From the NCBI GenBank assembly GCA_964244295.1, contig CAXTIG010000002.1, positions 124,001 to 188,000 on the forward strand: a stretch of 64,000 nt of DNA. Direction: 5' to 3'. How positions within the stretch are numbered: position 1 is the first letter of the stretch; each line of letters opens with the position of its first letter. This DNA comes from JAJAZB01 sp964244295 (lineage in GTDB: Bacteria > Bacteroidota > Bacteroidia > Cytophagales > Spirosomataceae). The notes below the pieces were generated by a model. The model saw nothing but the letters and a program-made list of their open reading frames with translations. It was not told the origin of the DNA and searched no databases. Positions 34,546-44,292 of this stretch are shown here, piece after piece. Made by a program: the position numbers and the translations under genes.

Positions 34546-35877
34546 CTACAGGGTGGCGGCCAGCAGGCGGGAAGTGAGCCACGCAGGCTTTGTCGTCGTT
34601 ATCTCCGCCCGAAGCTCGTTCAGGATCGAATACAATCCGAAGTAAGTTCGATTTACGTAAAGCCCGTGCTGGGAGCCTCGGGCCACTTTCGAGTTTTTGA
34701 GTTCTTCTACTTTCGTCAACTCATCGGCCAGCGCGTATACCTCCTCGAAATACGCATCATCCCCAAAATCGAATGAATCGACGGCGAAAGGCTTGGCGAG
34801 CAGTTGAATCATGCGAACGAATAAATCCCGAAAAAACGCTTTGTCGCGAGCCGAATCATCTGGCACGATAAATTCGAGGTTATAGAAAATCTGTTCGACT
34901 CGCTTTTCATCCTCCAGCGTGTCCGGGTTGAGCAGCGCGAAATAGTTTTCGTAATACCCATCGGGAATCACTTTCACGCAGCCGAAATCAATCACCCCCA
35001 ACGTCCCGTCGGGGCGAAGCATAAAATTGCCAGGATGCGGATCGGCGTGAACCTGACGAAGGGTGTGAATTTGAAAATCATAAAAGTCCCACAGCGCCTG
35101 CCCAATCTGATTGCGAACTTCTTGGGAAGGATCGGCAGTCAAAAATTCGCGCAGGTGCAACCCATCCAGCCAGTCCATCGTCAGGATTCGGCGCGCCGAC
35201 AAGTCGGGATAATACCGGGGAAAAACCAGATTCGGGATAAACGAACACGCTTCGGCGATCTCCTGCCCGCGCCGGAGTTCGAGGGTGTAGTCGGTTTCTT
35301 CCAGAAGCCGCAGTTCCACTTCCCCCATGTACCGATCCAGGTCTTTTTCATTCAGTTGAAAAAGCGCTACCGCCATCGGTCGCACCATTCGGAGATCACT
35401 GCCGATGCTATCGGCCACGCCGGGGTATTGCACCTTCACAGCCAGTTTCCGACCGTCTTTCGTCGCCACGTGGACCTGTCCGATGGAAGCAGCATTTTGT
35501 GCTTCCATCACAAATGAATCGAACAAATCCTGGGGCGATTTACCGAGTGCCTGCCGAAACGTGCGCACCACCAGCGGAGCTGACAGCGGCGGGGCTGAAT
35601 ACTGCGATAATTGAAAGCGATCCACGTAAGCCCTGGGAAGCAGGTTTTTATCCATGCTCATCATCTGAGCCACTTTCAGCGCCGACCCTTTCAACTCGCT
35701 CAACGACTGGTAAATATCTTCGGCATTGTCGTTGTGAAGTTCCTCGCGGGTGGTGGTGGGGTCTACCAGTTTTTTTACATTGTATTTCAAATAGTTACCT
35801 CCAATCTTCACGCCCGTTTTCACAAAGCGCGTGGCGCGGGCCACTTTCGAGGTGGGGATGGATTCTTGTTGTTTCAT
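34546..35877 (-). CDS. ABC1/UbiB-family atypical kinase
   Basis: 443 residues. The family's unusual KxGQ region appears as LKGSALKVAQMMSMD; an Ala-rich ATP loop appears as AASIGQVHVA, then LAVKVQYPGV (Lys), DPHPGNFMLRPDG and LGVIDFGCVK (Asp of the DFG-like motif). Members include UbiB and support quinone metabolism through an ATPase activity; this organism uses menaquinone (menD in the window), so the precise role is open. It starts five bases after the TetR gene and is probably controlled by it. Confidence 0.93.
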   Translation of the reverse strand: MKQQESIPTSKVARATRFVKTGVKIGGNYLKYNVKKLVDPTTTREELHNDNAEDIYQSLSELKGSALKVAQMMSMDKNLLPRAYVDRFQLSQYSAPPLSAPLVVRTFRQALGKSPQDLFDSFVMEAQNAASIGQVHVATKDGRKLAVKVQYPGVADSIGSDLRMVRPMAVALFQLNEKDLDRYMGEVELRLLEETDYTLELRRGQEIAEACSFIPNLVFPRYYPDLSARRILTMDWLDGLHLREFLTADPSQEVRNQIGQALWDFYDFQIHTLRQVHADPHPGNFMLRPDGTLGVIDFGCVKVIPDGYYENYFALLNPDTLEDEKRVEQIFYNLEFIVPDDSARDKAFFRDLFVRMIQLLAKPFAVDSFDFGDDAYFEEVYALADELTKVEELKNSKVARGSQHGLYVNRTYFGLYSILNELRAEITTTKPAWLTSRLLAATL

Positions 35878-35882
35878 ACAGT

Positions 35883-36521
35883 TCAGGGGCGGTTCTGGTA
35901 AATAAATTTGGCGAAGTCGAGAACCGAATCAAGCGCCGAGGTGCCGATTAAATCAAACGACGTATTCACGGCTTTTTCAATCGCGCTGTCCGTCTTCTCA
36001 AATCCCTTGCTGGTGTCGTGAATCCAAAAATTAAGGACAAACAAGGTCTGTCCGAAAAAAAGCGTTGGGTACCGGTCGATGACGAACGGACGTTGAGCCA
36101 CCTCCTTACTCTCGCGCCCTTCCAATAGAAGGTCGGTCACGTAATTTTCAAAACTTCGCCGGAAGGCGGCTCCAATTCGCCGGGCCTGCCGAAGTCCCGT
36201 TTGCCGGACCTCAGCCTGCGTCATCAGCACAAAACTCCGGTTCGCTTTCAACACTTCAATCCAGGTGTAGTAGAACGACAGCAGTTTTTCCCGAACGGAG
36301 TATTGCGCGTAGAGCGCTTCCGCCTCGGCCGTCGACCGGGCCTGCTCGAAAAACTGGAGCCAGATGGCGCTCTCCAACTGCTCGAAAGAATTGTAGTATT
36401 CGTAAAAAGTGGCCTCGGTCAGCTTCAGTTTTTTGGCAAATAAAAACACCGATGCCGGGCGATGCCCGTTCGTGAGCAGGTAGTCGATGTAGGCGGTACG
36501 GATGGCTTCAGCTTTGTCCAT
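35883..36521 (-). CDS. TetR-family transcriptional regulator
   Basis: 212 residues from ATG 36521. The HTH at about 5-52 includes AYIDYLLTNGHRPASVFLF and KLTEATFYEYYNSFEQLE. The rest is helical and unassigned ligand-binding domain. It is immediately upstream of the ABC1 kinase gene, its likely target. Proteins of this type linked to ABC1 kinases are frequent in Bacteroidota. Confidence 0.85.
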   Translation of the reverse strand: MDKAEAIRTAYIDYLLTNGHRPASVFLFAKKLKLTEATFYEYYNSFEQLESAIWLQFFEQARSTAEAEALYAQYSVREKLLSFYYTWIEVLKANRSFVLMTQAEVRQTGLRQARRIGAAFRRSFENYVTDLLLEGRESKEVAQRPFVIDRYPTLFFGQTLFVLNFWIHDTSKGFEKTDSAIEKAVNTSFDLIGTSALDSVLDFAKFIYQNRP

Positions 36522-36598
36522 GGAATCAGTAAGGAAGTACAGGACTAACGCGATGTCAGGCGGACTTGTTTCCAAAAACGCGTCAAATCGCGCTAATT

Positions 36599-38674
36599 TC
36601 AGAATTTCAGGAGATAAGCGCCTCGTTGCGAAGTGCGGTACATGGGTGGCCCGCTGCGATCCCAGCGGTCTGCTTCCCAGGATTTACTCGCGCCATCGAG
36701 TACAAACGCTTCTCCTGCTTTTCGTTCAAAAGGACGCATTGCGCCTTCGCGGGTGATTACCGTGACATTCGGCGTATGCTGGTTGGAGTACTGACACACC
36801 GGCGAGTGGATCGTCAAAATCGTTTTTCCCTGCCAAACCGTCGCCCAACCAGATTGCAACGGTACAATTCCCGACATCGCCAAAGGTTGCACTGGCGACA
36901 CGCTCACCCATTCGACAAACCGCACCCCCCGCTCCGCCCAAAAGCCCGCGCAGGCGTAGTCAAGCTGACGAGGTCGGGCGACGAGGGCTGAATCTGCCAC
37001 AATCCGCAGCGTGTTGCCCGCTACCAAACTCAACACCGTTTGGCGCGGAATCTGATGCACCACAACCCAATGCTGCCGGTGCTGCTGAAGTTTGATGATG
37101 CAGGACGCTACTCCTAGACTGAGCGCCAGCGACGCACTCAGAAAGGCGTACCCTTTTCTTCTCGTGTAAAAAAGGGCCAGCAACGACAAAATGAGCACGG
37201 CAAACCCAACGGTTTCCCAGCCCGACACGTGAAGGTGTCGCCACACGGCGTAAGGCAACAGCTCCACCCGCACGGCGGTTTCATTGAGCAACCAGGTAGT
37301 GGCTTCGAGCCAGAACGCCACAAAATCGTTCAACCCGGGTACCCCAGACACGAGCAGAAATACCAGCCCGATGGGCAGGGCAGCGGACGACAGCCCGATC
37401 ACCGCCGGGTTGACGAGTAAAAAGTAAACTGGGAACTGGTGAAAATAGAAAATGCAGAGTGGGAAGGTGGCTAATTGAGCCGCCAGTGCCGTTGCCGTAA
37501 CGGCCCAGAGTGCTTTCAAAACCGGATTTGTACTTTCAATCCAGCCTTGGATCCGAGGTTGTAAATACATGATCCCCAACACCGCCAGATAGGAAAGTTG
37601 GAATCCGGGGGAAGTCAGCCAAAACGGATCCCACAGCAGCAGAAAAAAAGCCGAAGCAAACAAGACGTTGTAATTGCTACGCGACCGAACGAGGGCATCG
37701 CTCAACACAAAAAACGAGAACATGAGCGTAGAGCGCAACACGGGCGGGGAAAAGCCCGTCACGGCGGCGTAAAACCAAAGAATGGGCAGCACCATTCCCA
37801 GAAACAACCCCTGCCCACGTTTGCGCCTGCGGACCCATCCGAGCGATTTTTCGAGAATAATGAATAAAATTCCGACGTGTAACCCCGACACTGACAATAC
37901 GTGAACGGCCCCGGCCGCCGAATACGCCGCATTCAGGGCCGGGTCGATATCCTCGCGCACCCCAAGCAGCATGGCCTTTACTACCCCATACTCTCTTTTT
38001 TCAGTCAGATGCTGCGTCAGTACCGAATCGGCGTACCGGTTCAGACGGTACGCCCAACCCTGAATTGCCCAGATGGGCTGATTCCCCCGTTTCAACACCG
38101 CCTCCGGTCGAAGCCTTAAACGATGAAAAACCTGCTGTTTGGCTAAAAACCCTGCGTAATCAAACTCGCCTGGATTTAAGGCAGGACGAGTGGGTTGCGG
38201 AGTCCCGCTCAGGAGCAATACGTCGCCGTAATTTGGCCGGAAAGGCAAGCTCAACGGTAATTCGAGCACGATTTTCCCGGTGGAGCGTTTCCAACCCCGT
38301 GGTGTTTTTACGTGTTGCACCTCCGCAAACGCCCGAAAACCGTAGGCTTTGTGTTCGGGTAACGAAGTCAGATTGACCTGCAAACCCAGAATGGAAGCGT
38401 ATTTCCCAAAATGGCTCGAATCGTCGCCTTCAAAGCGCAGACTGGTGAGCAGCCAGCCCGATATCCCTAAAAAAATCAGGGCCGGAATTCCGACCCACAG
38501 CAACCCGGACTGACGACGAGGCCGGGCAAACGCGAAAAACAACGTGAAACTCGCCGCAATCAGCCCGACGCTCCAGAGCCAGGACGGGGCGGCATTGGTC
38601 AACAGAAAAAGAAGAATGCCCGAGGAAAGCGCGGCAGTGTACCGAACGAATGGAAACCGCGCCCAGCCTTTCAT
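36599..38674 (-). CDS. comEC: ComEC/Rec2-family DNA channel protein
   Basis: 691 residues. An N-terminal membrane region and a DUF4131-like OB part (to about 190) are followed by the Competence domain of many membrane helices (about 215-500) with VHVLSVSGLHVGILF, GFSPPVLRSTLMF and SPGFQLSYLAVLGI. It would carry single-stranded DNA across the inner membrane. The C-terminal 180 residues lack the HxHxDH metallo-beta-lactamase motif of full-length ComEC. Its ATG overlaps the stop of the GNAT gene (ATGA). Confidence 0.93.
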   Translation of the reverse strand: MKGWARFPFVRYTAALSSGILLFLLTNAAPSWLWSVGLIAASFTLFFAFARPRRQSGLLWVGIPALIFLGISGWLLTSLRFEGDDSSHFGKYASILGLQVNLTSLPEHKAYGFRAFAEVQHVKTPRGWKRSTGKIVLELPLSLPFRPNYGDVLLLSGTPQPTRPALNPGEFDYAGFLAKQQVFHRLRLRPEAVLKRGNQPIWAIQGWAYRLNRYADSVLTQHLTEKREYGVVKAMLLGVREDIDPALNAAYSAAGAVHVLSVSGLHVGILFIILEKSLGWVRRRKRGQGLFLGMVLPILWFYAAVTGFSPPVLRSTLMFSFFVLSDALVRSRSNYNVLFASAFFLLLWDPFWLTSPGFQLSYLAVLGIMYLQPRIQGWIESTNPVLKALWAVTATALAAQLATFPLCIFYFHQFPVYFLLVNPAVIGLSSAALPIGLVFLLVSGVPGLNDFVAFWLEATTWLLNETAVRVELLPYAVWRHLHVSGWETVGFAVLILSLLALFYTRRKGYAFLSASLALSLGVASCIIKLQQHRQHWVVVHQIPRQTVLSLVAGNTLRIVADSALVARPRQLDYACAGFWAERGVRFVEWVSVSPVQPLAMSGIVPLQSGWATVWQGKTILTIHSPVCQYSNQHTPNVTVITREGAMRPFERKAGEAFVLDGASKSWEADRWDRSGPPMYRTSQRGAYLLKF

Positions 38675-39105
38675 GGCAACCAGGTCATTTTAAAATGAGG
38701 TATTTCGCATTCGTAAAATAAGGCCCCTTCGGGCAGGAACCCAAATTTTGAGTAGAGTGGCATCGCCGACACCTGTGCGTGGAGGTAAATCGGTTTCCCT
38801 TCTGAGTTTAGTTGGGCCAGAATATCGTCGAGCACGGCCCTGACCAGGGCGCTACCGACGGCTTGTCCCCGAAAAGCCGCCAACACGGCGAAGCGCTCCA
38901 TTTTTACGCCCTTGTCGGTAATCCGCCAACGAGCCGTACCGCAGGGTTCTTCCCCCAGCCTGGCCAAAAAATGCCGACTGGTTCGTTCGAATTCATCGTA
39001 TTCTTCCTCTTCTGGTACCCGCTGTTCCTGTACAAATACGAGTTTACGAATCGAAAAAACCCGATTCAACGCGGCCTCGTTCGTAACCAGTTCGACCGAA
39101 ATCAT
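38671..39105 (-). CDS. GNAT-family N-acetyltransferase
   Basis: 144 residues. The acetyl-CoA loop is RGQAVGSALVRAVL; the opening FSIRKLVFVQEQRVPEEEEY and ending LYSKFGFLPEG are typical of small GNAT proteins. The substrate is unknown. It lies five bases after the M43 protease gene and overlaps comEC by four bases, so it is in the middle of an operon. Confidence 0.93.
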   Translation of the reverse strand: MISVELVTNEAALNRVFSIRKLVFVQEQRVPEEEEYDEFERTSRHFLARLGEEPCGTARWRITDKGVKMERFAVLAAFRGQAVGSALVRAVLDDILAQLNSEGKPIYLHAQVSAMPLYSKFGFLPEGALFYECEIPHFKMTWLP

Positions 39106-39110
39106 TTTCC

Positions 39111-40451
39111 TTAGTCGGTTAAATAAAAACGCTTCACGGCCACTTCGTCACCGGCTTGAATTCGCAACAAATACAGCCCGGAAGGCAACGTTTGGCGGGC
39201 CACCGAAAGCTGGTTGCCCGGTTGTTCCGGAAAAAGAGATCGCTTCAGTACGATTCCCCGCACGTCGAGAATACTCACCTCCACGTCGCGGGTACCCGTG
39301 AATTGAGCCGAGAAGCCGATCTGCGAACCCTGCACCGGATTGGGATTGATCTGAACGATCAACGTTTCCGTTTCGGGCAGGGCCGTCACGGAATTGAGCA
39401 GCCGCCGCCGCCGTGGACTGGCTAAAAACACCGTCCGAACGCGCTGTTTCTGATTTTGAGTAAACACGTTCATGCACAAATCCGGCGAGTAATCGAGGTA
39501 ATTCTCGATCATGTTTTGCGACTTCGTGCCATTGCAGGTCGAAAAAAGAGGCGTGCAAAACCGCGACCGGTTGGGGCGCTCTGCCGGAGGCGTATCGGCG
39601 CAGTAATCGGTTCCGCAAACCGCATCGCCCCAGGTATGAATCAAGCCGAGCCAGTGGCCGATTTCGTGCGTGGTCGTCCGCCCTTGCGTGTACACCCCGG
39701 AAGTGGCCGTGCCTGTGTTACGACCAAACGTCCGATGGTCGATGATGACCCCGTCCGTCGCGGCCGATTCGGCCTCTGAATTATCCAGCCCTTCCACATC
39801 ACCCGCCGAGGGATACTGCGCGATGCCCAGGTACGAACTATTCGAAAAGGTAGTCACCCAGATATTCAGGTACTTATCAGTTGGCCAAACTGAAAGATCG
39901 GCCAATTCCTTGGCATCGCTGAAAATATCGAACTCGGCTTTGGGCGAATAAACCCGGATGATACCCGCGCTTGGATTCCCCGTTGGATCACGGGTAGCCA
40001 AAGCGAATTCCAATTCCATGTCGGCTCCGACGGGGTTGGTGTTGAATCCATTCGTGCCCGGTTTCCGGCGGTAGTCTTCGTTGAGAACCTGAAGCTGGGA
40101 TAAAATCTGTTCGTCGGAGATGTTGCCATTCCCCTCCCCTCCGATCACCCCCGCCGCGTTGGTGTGGATCACGTGAACGACCACGGGTACCCGAATGACC
40201 ACCTCCTCGGCCCCGGTTCCCCTGGCACGGGATAATTGGCTTTGCTGCTGCTCCTGAATTTTTTCTTCAAGCCGCAGACGGGCCAATTTCCAATTTAAAA
40301 TCCGTCGACTCAGCAGCGAGTCATTCCGGGCTGTGCCGCAGCGATCCTGAGCCTGACCTGAAACGGCAAGCAAGAGTAAAACCGCCAGCAGGCAACCGCT
40401 GAACAGACCCGGCAGCAGCGCCGGGCGGAGTGAAAAAAAATTAATGCGCAC
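39111..40451 (-). CDS. Secreted M43 zinc metalloprotease with T9SS sorting tail
   Basis: 446 residues from a GTG at 40451, inside the end of phoH; this start gives a signal peptide (hydrophobic core about 15-33, ending SGQAQ). The zinc motif HEIGHWLGLIH is at residues 262-272. A Cys-rich segment (CGTDYCADTPP) and a Met-turn-like NMIENYLDYS follow, as in pappalysin-like proteases. The last ~80 residues form a Por-secretion tail (INPNPVQGS ... GLYLLRIQAGDEVAVKRFYL), so it should be exported by the type IX system. Confidence 0.9.
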   Translation of the reverse strand: MRINFFSLRPALLPGLFSGCLLAVLLLLAVSGQAQDRCGTARNDSLLSRRILNWKLARLRLEEKIQEQQQSQLSRARGTGAEEVVIRVPVVVHVIHTNAAGVIGGEGNGNISDEQILSQLQVLNEDYRRKPGTNGFNTNPVGADMELEFALATRDPTGNPSAGIIRVYSPKAEFDIFSDAKELADLSVWPTDKYLNIWVTTFSNSSYLGIAQYPSAGDVEGLDNSEAESAATDGVIIDHRTFGRNTGTATSGVYTQGRTTTHEIGHWLGLIHTWGDAVCGTDYCADTPPAERPNRSRFCTPLFSTCNGTKSQNMIENYLDYSPDLCMNVFTQNQKQRVRTVFLASPRRRRLLNSVTALPETETLIVQINPNPVQGSQIGFSAQFTGTRDVEVSILDVRGIVLKRSLFPEQPGNQLSVARQTLPSGLYLLRIQAGDEVAVKRFYLTD

Positions 40452-41418
40452 GGAGGGGTTCGGCGTGTTCAGACCGTTCGTAGGCGGCAATGATTTCCCG
40501 AACGAGACGGTGCCGCACCACGTCGCGCCCGTCGAGTTCGACAAAGGCAATTCCCCCGACGCCGTGTAAAATACCCAGTGCATCGCCCAAGCCCGATCGC
40601 TGATTTTTTGGCAAATCAATCTGCGTTTTATCGCCGGTAATGATCACCTTCGAGGTAGGCCCCATCCGGGTCAGGAACATCTTGATTTGCATCGAAGTGG
40701 TATTCTGGGCCTCGTCGAGCAAGATGAACGCGTGATTGAGCGTGCGTCCGCGCATGTAGGCCAGGGGAGCAATTTCGATGGTGCGGTTTTCGATGAATAG
40801 TTTCAGCTTCTCCGGCGCGATCATATCGTCGAGCGCGTCGTAAATGGGCCGGAGGTAGGGATCAATTTTTTCTTTCAAATCACCGGGCAAAAAACCGAGG
40901 TTCTCCCCCGCTTCCACGGCCGGGCGGGTGATGATGATTTTCCGTACTTCCTTATTTTTGAGTGCCCGAACCGCAATGGCCACGGCCGTGTAGGTTTTCC
41001 CGGTTCCGGCGGGGCCGACGGCAAACACGATGTCGTTTTGCCGGGCTGCCTCGACCATTGCCCGCTGATTGGCCGTTTTGATTCGGATGACGGTGCCCTT
41101 CGTGCCGTACAGCAGCACATCATCGTCATCGGAAGGGAGGCCGTCTGAGGCTACTTCATTTTCTGGATTGCGATTGAGCATCGACTTCACCTGGTCGGGG
41201 GTGACTTTGCCGTAACGCTGGTAGTGCTGGAGCAACGATTCGAGGATATCCGTGATGCGAGAAATTTCGCCCGTCGTTCCCCGGATGGTGATTTCGTTGC
41301 CGCGCGAAATGATTTTACTCATGGGAAAGGCCGCAGCGACCTCCCGGATGTTGGCGTTCTCTACCCCAAGGAAGTCCACGAGGGAAACTTCGTCGAGCGT
41401 AATGACTTTTTCGATCAA
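40441..41418 (-). CDS. phoH: PhoH-like ATPase
   Basis: 325 residues if started at the TTG 41418 (IEKVITLDEVSLVDFLGVEN); the frame is open to 41466 and a TTG at 41454 is an alternative. A TTACTTTG element at 41453-41460 resembles a promoter box and would favour the shorter form. Walker A GPAGTGKT (135-142), ITRPAVEAGENLGFLPGDLK and Walker B FILLDEAQNT are clear. PhoH proteins are RNA- or nucleotide-related ATPases of uncertain role. It heads the operon phoH - M43 protease - GNAT - comEC. Confidence 0.93.
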   Translation of the reverse strand: MIEKVITLDEVSLVDFLGVENANIREVAAAFPMSKIISRGNEITIRGTTGEISRITDILESLLQHYQRYGKVTPDQVKSMLNRNPENEVASDGLPSDDDDVLLYGTKGTVIRIKTANQRAMVEAARQNDIVFAVGPAGTGKTYTAVAIAVRALKNKEVRKIIITRPAVEAGENLGFLPGDLKEKIDPYLRPIYDALDDMIAPEKLKLFIENRTIEIAPLAYMRGRTLNHAFILLDEAQNTTSMQIKMFLTRMGPTSKVIITGDKTQIDLPKNQRSGLGDALGILHGVGGIAFVELDGRDVVRHRLVREIIAAYERSEHAEPLRAH

Positions 41419-41630
41419 ACTGGTTACGAGTTTAGCGTGAAATGGTGAGTCCAAAGTAAGAAAGATTTACTCCCGTCCTACCAGGTGTCACCTAAAAAAA
41501 TCTACCCACTACCCCCGGAAAGCGGTGCGGGGGGTGCTTGGTTGTTGAGGGTGAAACAGTTAAGCCAACGACAAAATTAGTAAGATAATTTTTCTTCAAA
41601 ATCGGCTTTTTTCGGCATCGTTTTTTTTTC

Positions 41631-41638
41631 TATTCTTG
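41631..41638 (+). promoter_or_regulatory. Possible -7 box TATTCTTG directly before dnaB
   Basis: Seven of eight positions match TAnnTTTG. It ends only five bases before the dnaB ATG, so the message could be nearly leaderless. Weak evidence from pattern alone. Confidence 0.3.
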
Positions 41639-41643
41639 CACAG

Positions 41644-44289
41644 ATGGAAGACAATCGGCGATCCTTACCCAGCTTCAAAAAACGCCCCGCCCTCCCCGGA
41701 GGCCGCGCCGGAAGTGGCAACCTCTGGCTCGATGCGGGCCTGGGGAAACTGCCCCCGCAGGCCATCGAGATGGAGGAAGCCGTGCTGGGCGCGCTGATGA
41801 TCGAACGCGACGCCCTCAGCGCCGTCATCGACGTACTGCACCCCGAAAGTTTTTACCGCGAAGCCCACCAACGCATTTTCGTCGCGATTCGCTCGCTCTT
41901 CGACCAATCGGAACCCGTTGACATTCTGACGGTTCAGAACGAATTGCGCCGCACCGGGGAACTCGAAAACGTGGGCGGATCGGTGTACCTGGCCGAACTC
42001 TCGCAACGCGTCAACTCGGCGGCCAACATCGAGGCCCACGCCCGCGCCGTGACGGAAAGCGCCATCAAGCGCGAAATCATCCGCATCGCCACCGAGTGTC
42101 AGCAACACGCCTACGAAGACACCACCGACGTGTTTCAGTTGCTCGACAAACTGGAGCAGGGCCTGTTTTCGATTTCGGAAAAAAACATCCGAAAGAAAAC
42201 CGCCGACATGGGCAGCATCATGCGGCAGGCGCTGGAGGAACTCGAAGCAAGGAAACACCTGAAAGACGGACTCACCGGCGTTCCCTCCGGCTTCAGCGCG
42301 CTGGACCGGCTTACGTCGGGTTGGCAGAAGTCAGAATTGGTCATTATCGCGGCGCGGCCAGGGATGGGAAAGTGTCTCGGAAAAGGAACCCGTGTGCTGA
42401 TGTTCGACGGAACTCTGAAAAACGTGGAAGACGTGCGGAGTGGTGAACTGCTGATGGGTGACGATTCCACGCCCCGCCGGGTGCTTTCCATCGCGCGGGG
42501 CCGGGAGCGAATGTACTGGGTTCGTCAAAACAAGGGGCAGGATTACCGGGTGAACGAAAGCCACTTGCTCTCGCTGAAACGAAGTCGGAACGAAGGCCCC
42601 CACCAGCGGGGCGAGGTGCTGACGATCTCGGTCCGTGATTACCTTCAGAAATCGGAAAAGTTTCGATCCAATTACAAAGGCTACAAAGTGGCCGTTGAAT
42701 TCCCGGTGCAGCAAACGCCCATTGACCCCTACTTTCTGGGTCTCTGGCTGGGCGATGGACATGGCATCAGTTCTCGCATCACCACGCAGGATGCCGAAGT
42801 AATCGAGTACCTAGGCGAATACGCCGATACCCTCGGGCGGAAACTCGTGAAATACGAACAGGCCGGGCGCTGTGATAACTTCAGTATCACCAGGGGGCAG
42901 CGTGGTTTCGGTCGGGAAGCCTCCTTGCAGTCGGAACTCCGAAACCTGAATTTGTTGAGTTTCAAGCACATTCCTCACGCCTACCTCTGCAACTCGACTC
43001 CAAACCGCCTTGCCCTGCTCGCGGGCCTCATCGACAGCGACGGCCATTACCTGGTTCAATCGAATGGCTACGAAATTACCCAAAAGAATGAACGGCTGGC
43101 CCGTCAAATTAAGTTTCTGGCCGATTCGCTCGGGTTTCGCACGTTGCTGGTGGCAAAAAAAGCGGTCATCAGCAGCCGGGGTTATGAAAGCATGGTGTAC
43201 CGAGTACGGATTTACGGGGACATCAATCGGATTCCGGTTCGAATTGAACGAAAAAAAGCGTTACCCTGGAAAAGTCCGGTGGACTGGCGCGTGACCGGGA
43301 TTCGGGTCGAATTTGACCAGGAGGATGAGTACTTCGGCTTTGAGATTGACGGCAACCGGCTTTTTCTGCTCGAAGATTTCACCGTCACCCACAACACCGC
43401 CTTCATCCTCTCCGCCTGTCGCAACGCCGCCGTCGAGTTCGGACACGGGGTAGCGATTTTCTCGCTCGAAATGTCGGCGGTGCAGTTAGTCAATCGTCTG
43501 ATTTCAGCGGAAGCGGAACTAGAAAGCGAAAAAATCAAAAAAGGCAGCCTGACTACCCACGAGTGGGCGCAACTCCACCACCGGATCAACCGCCTGACGA
43601 ACGCGCCCATTTTTATCGACGACACCCCCGCCCTGTCCATTCTCGAACTCCGGGCCAAGTGCCGCCGACTGAAGCAACAGCACGACGTTCAGTTGATCGT
43701 AATCGATTACCTGCAACTGATGACCGGCGACACCGGAAAAGGCGGCGGCAACCGGGAGCAGGAAATTGCCTCGATTTCGCGGGCGCTCAAAAACCTGGCG
43801 AAGGAACTCAACGTGCCCGTTATCGCGCTTTCTCAGTTGAGCCGGGCCGTGGAAACGCGGGGCGGCGAGAAAAAACCGCAACTCTCCGACCTGCGCGAAT
43901 CCGGCTCCATCGAGCAGGACGCCGACATGGTCATGTTCCTCTACCGGCCCGATTACTACGGCATTACGCAGGACGAAGCGGGTAACCCCGTTCAGGGCAT
44001 TGGGGAAGTCATCATCGCCAAAAACCGGAGCGGTTCCCTGGACACGGTGCAGCTACGCTTTATCGGTAAATTCACCAAGTTTGCCGACCTCGGTGCCGAC
44101 AGCTTCGGGGCAAACGGTAGCGAAAACTACGGCACGTTCGGTGGAATCACGGGTGCCGACCGGTTTGAAGACCCGAACAACCCGGCTCCAGGAGAGATTC
44201 GATTGGGTAGCAAGGTAAATGAACAATCCAAGCCCCCCTCCGGCCCGCCCTTCGGTGCTGGTTTTGGCGGTGGCGATGTTCCGTTTTAA
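41644..44289 (+). CDS. dnaB: Replicative DNA helicase DnaB, interrupted by an intein
   Basis: 881 residues as translated; removal of residues 244-584 leaves a normal ~540-residue DnaB. The N-terminal domain (PPQAIEMEEAVLGALMIERD) and linker precede the RecA-like core. The P-loop RPGMGK-T is split by the intein. After it come EMSAVQLVNRLIS, VIDYLQLM (Walker B), IALSQLSRAVETR and LRESGSIEQDADMVMFLYRP. The C-terminal tail is long, Gly/Pro-rich and ends GGGDVPF, like the tip of SSB. It is divergent from phoH and ends at a bidirectional terminator. Confidence 0.98.
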   Translation: MEDNRRSLPSFKKRPALPGGRAGSGNLWLDAGLGKLPPQAIEMEEAVLGALMIERDALSAVIDVLHPESFYREAHQRIFVAIRSLFDQSEPVDILTVQNELRRTGELENVGGSVYLAELSQRVNSAANIEAHARAVTESAIKREIIRIATECQQHAYEDTTDVFQLLDKLEQGLFSISEKNIRKKTADMGSIMRQALEELEARKHLKDGLTGVPSGFSALDRLTSGWQKSELVIIAARPGMGKCLGKGTRVLMFDGTLKNVEDVRSGELLMGDDSTPRRVLSIARGRERMYWVRQNKGQDYRVNESHLLSLKRSRNEGPHQRGEVLTISVRDYLQKSEKFRSNYKGYKVAVEFPVQQTPIDPYFLGLWLGDGHGISSRITTQDAEVIEYLGEYADTLGRKLVKYEQAGRCDNFSITRGQRGFGREASLQSELRNLNLLSFKHIPHAYLCNSTPNRLALLAGLIDSDGHYLVQSNGYEITQKNERLARQIKFLADSLGFRTLLVAKKAVISSRGYESMVYRVRIYGDINRIPVRIERKKALPWKSPVDWRVTGIRVEFDQEDEYFGFEIDGNRLFLLEDFTVTHNTAFILSACRNAAVEFGHGVAIFSLEMSAVQLVNRLISAEAELESEKIKKGSLTTHEWAQLHHRINRLTNAPIFIDDTPALSILELRAKCRRLKQQHDVQLIVIDYLQLMTGDTGKGGGNREQEIASISRALKNLAKELNVPVIALSQLSRAVETRGGEKKPQLSDLRESGSIEQDADMVMFLYRPDYYGITQDEAGNPVQGIGEVIIAKNRSGSLDTVQLRFIGKFTKFADLGADSFGANGSENYGTFGGITGADRFEDPNNPAPGEIRLGSKVNEQSKPPSGPPFGAGFGGGDVPF
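42373..43395 (+). other. Intein with LAGLIDADG homing endonuclease, in the DnaB P-loop
   Basis: 341 residues, from Cys244 (CLGKGTRVLM) to the His-Asn pair in LLEDFTVTHN, followed by Thr as the +1 residue. It sits between Lys and Thr of the Walker A motif, so splicing is required for helicase activity. Two endonuclease motifs are visible, LGLWLGDGH (about 364-372) and LAGLIDSDGHY (about 459-469), both with the acidic residue. No stop or frameshift is seen, so splicing and homing functions may both be intact. Confidence 0.95.
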
Positions 44290-44292
44290 CTC

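Noticed and set aside
41512..41537. GC-rich hairpin in the phoH-dnaB divergent region as a terminator
   Set aside because: No T-run on either side and it lies between two divergent starts, where a terminator is not expected.
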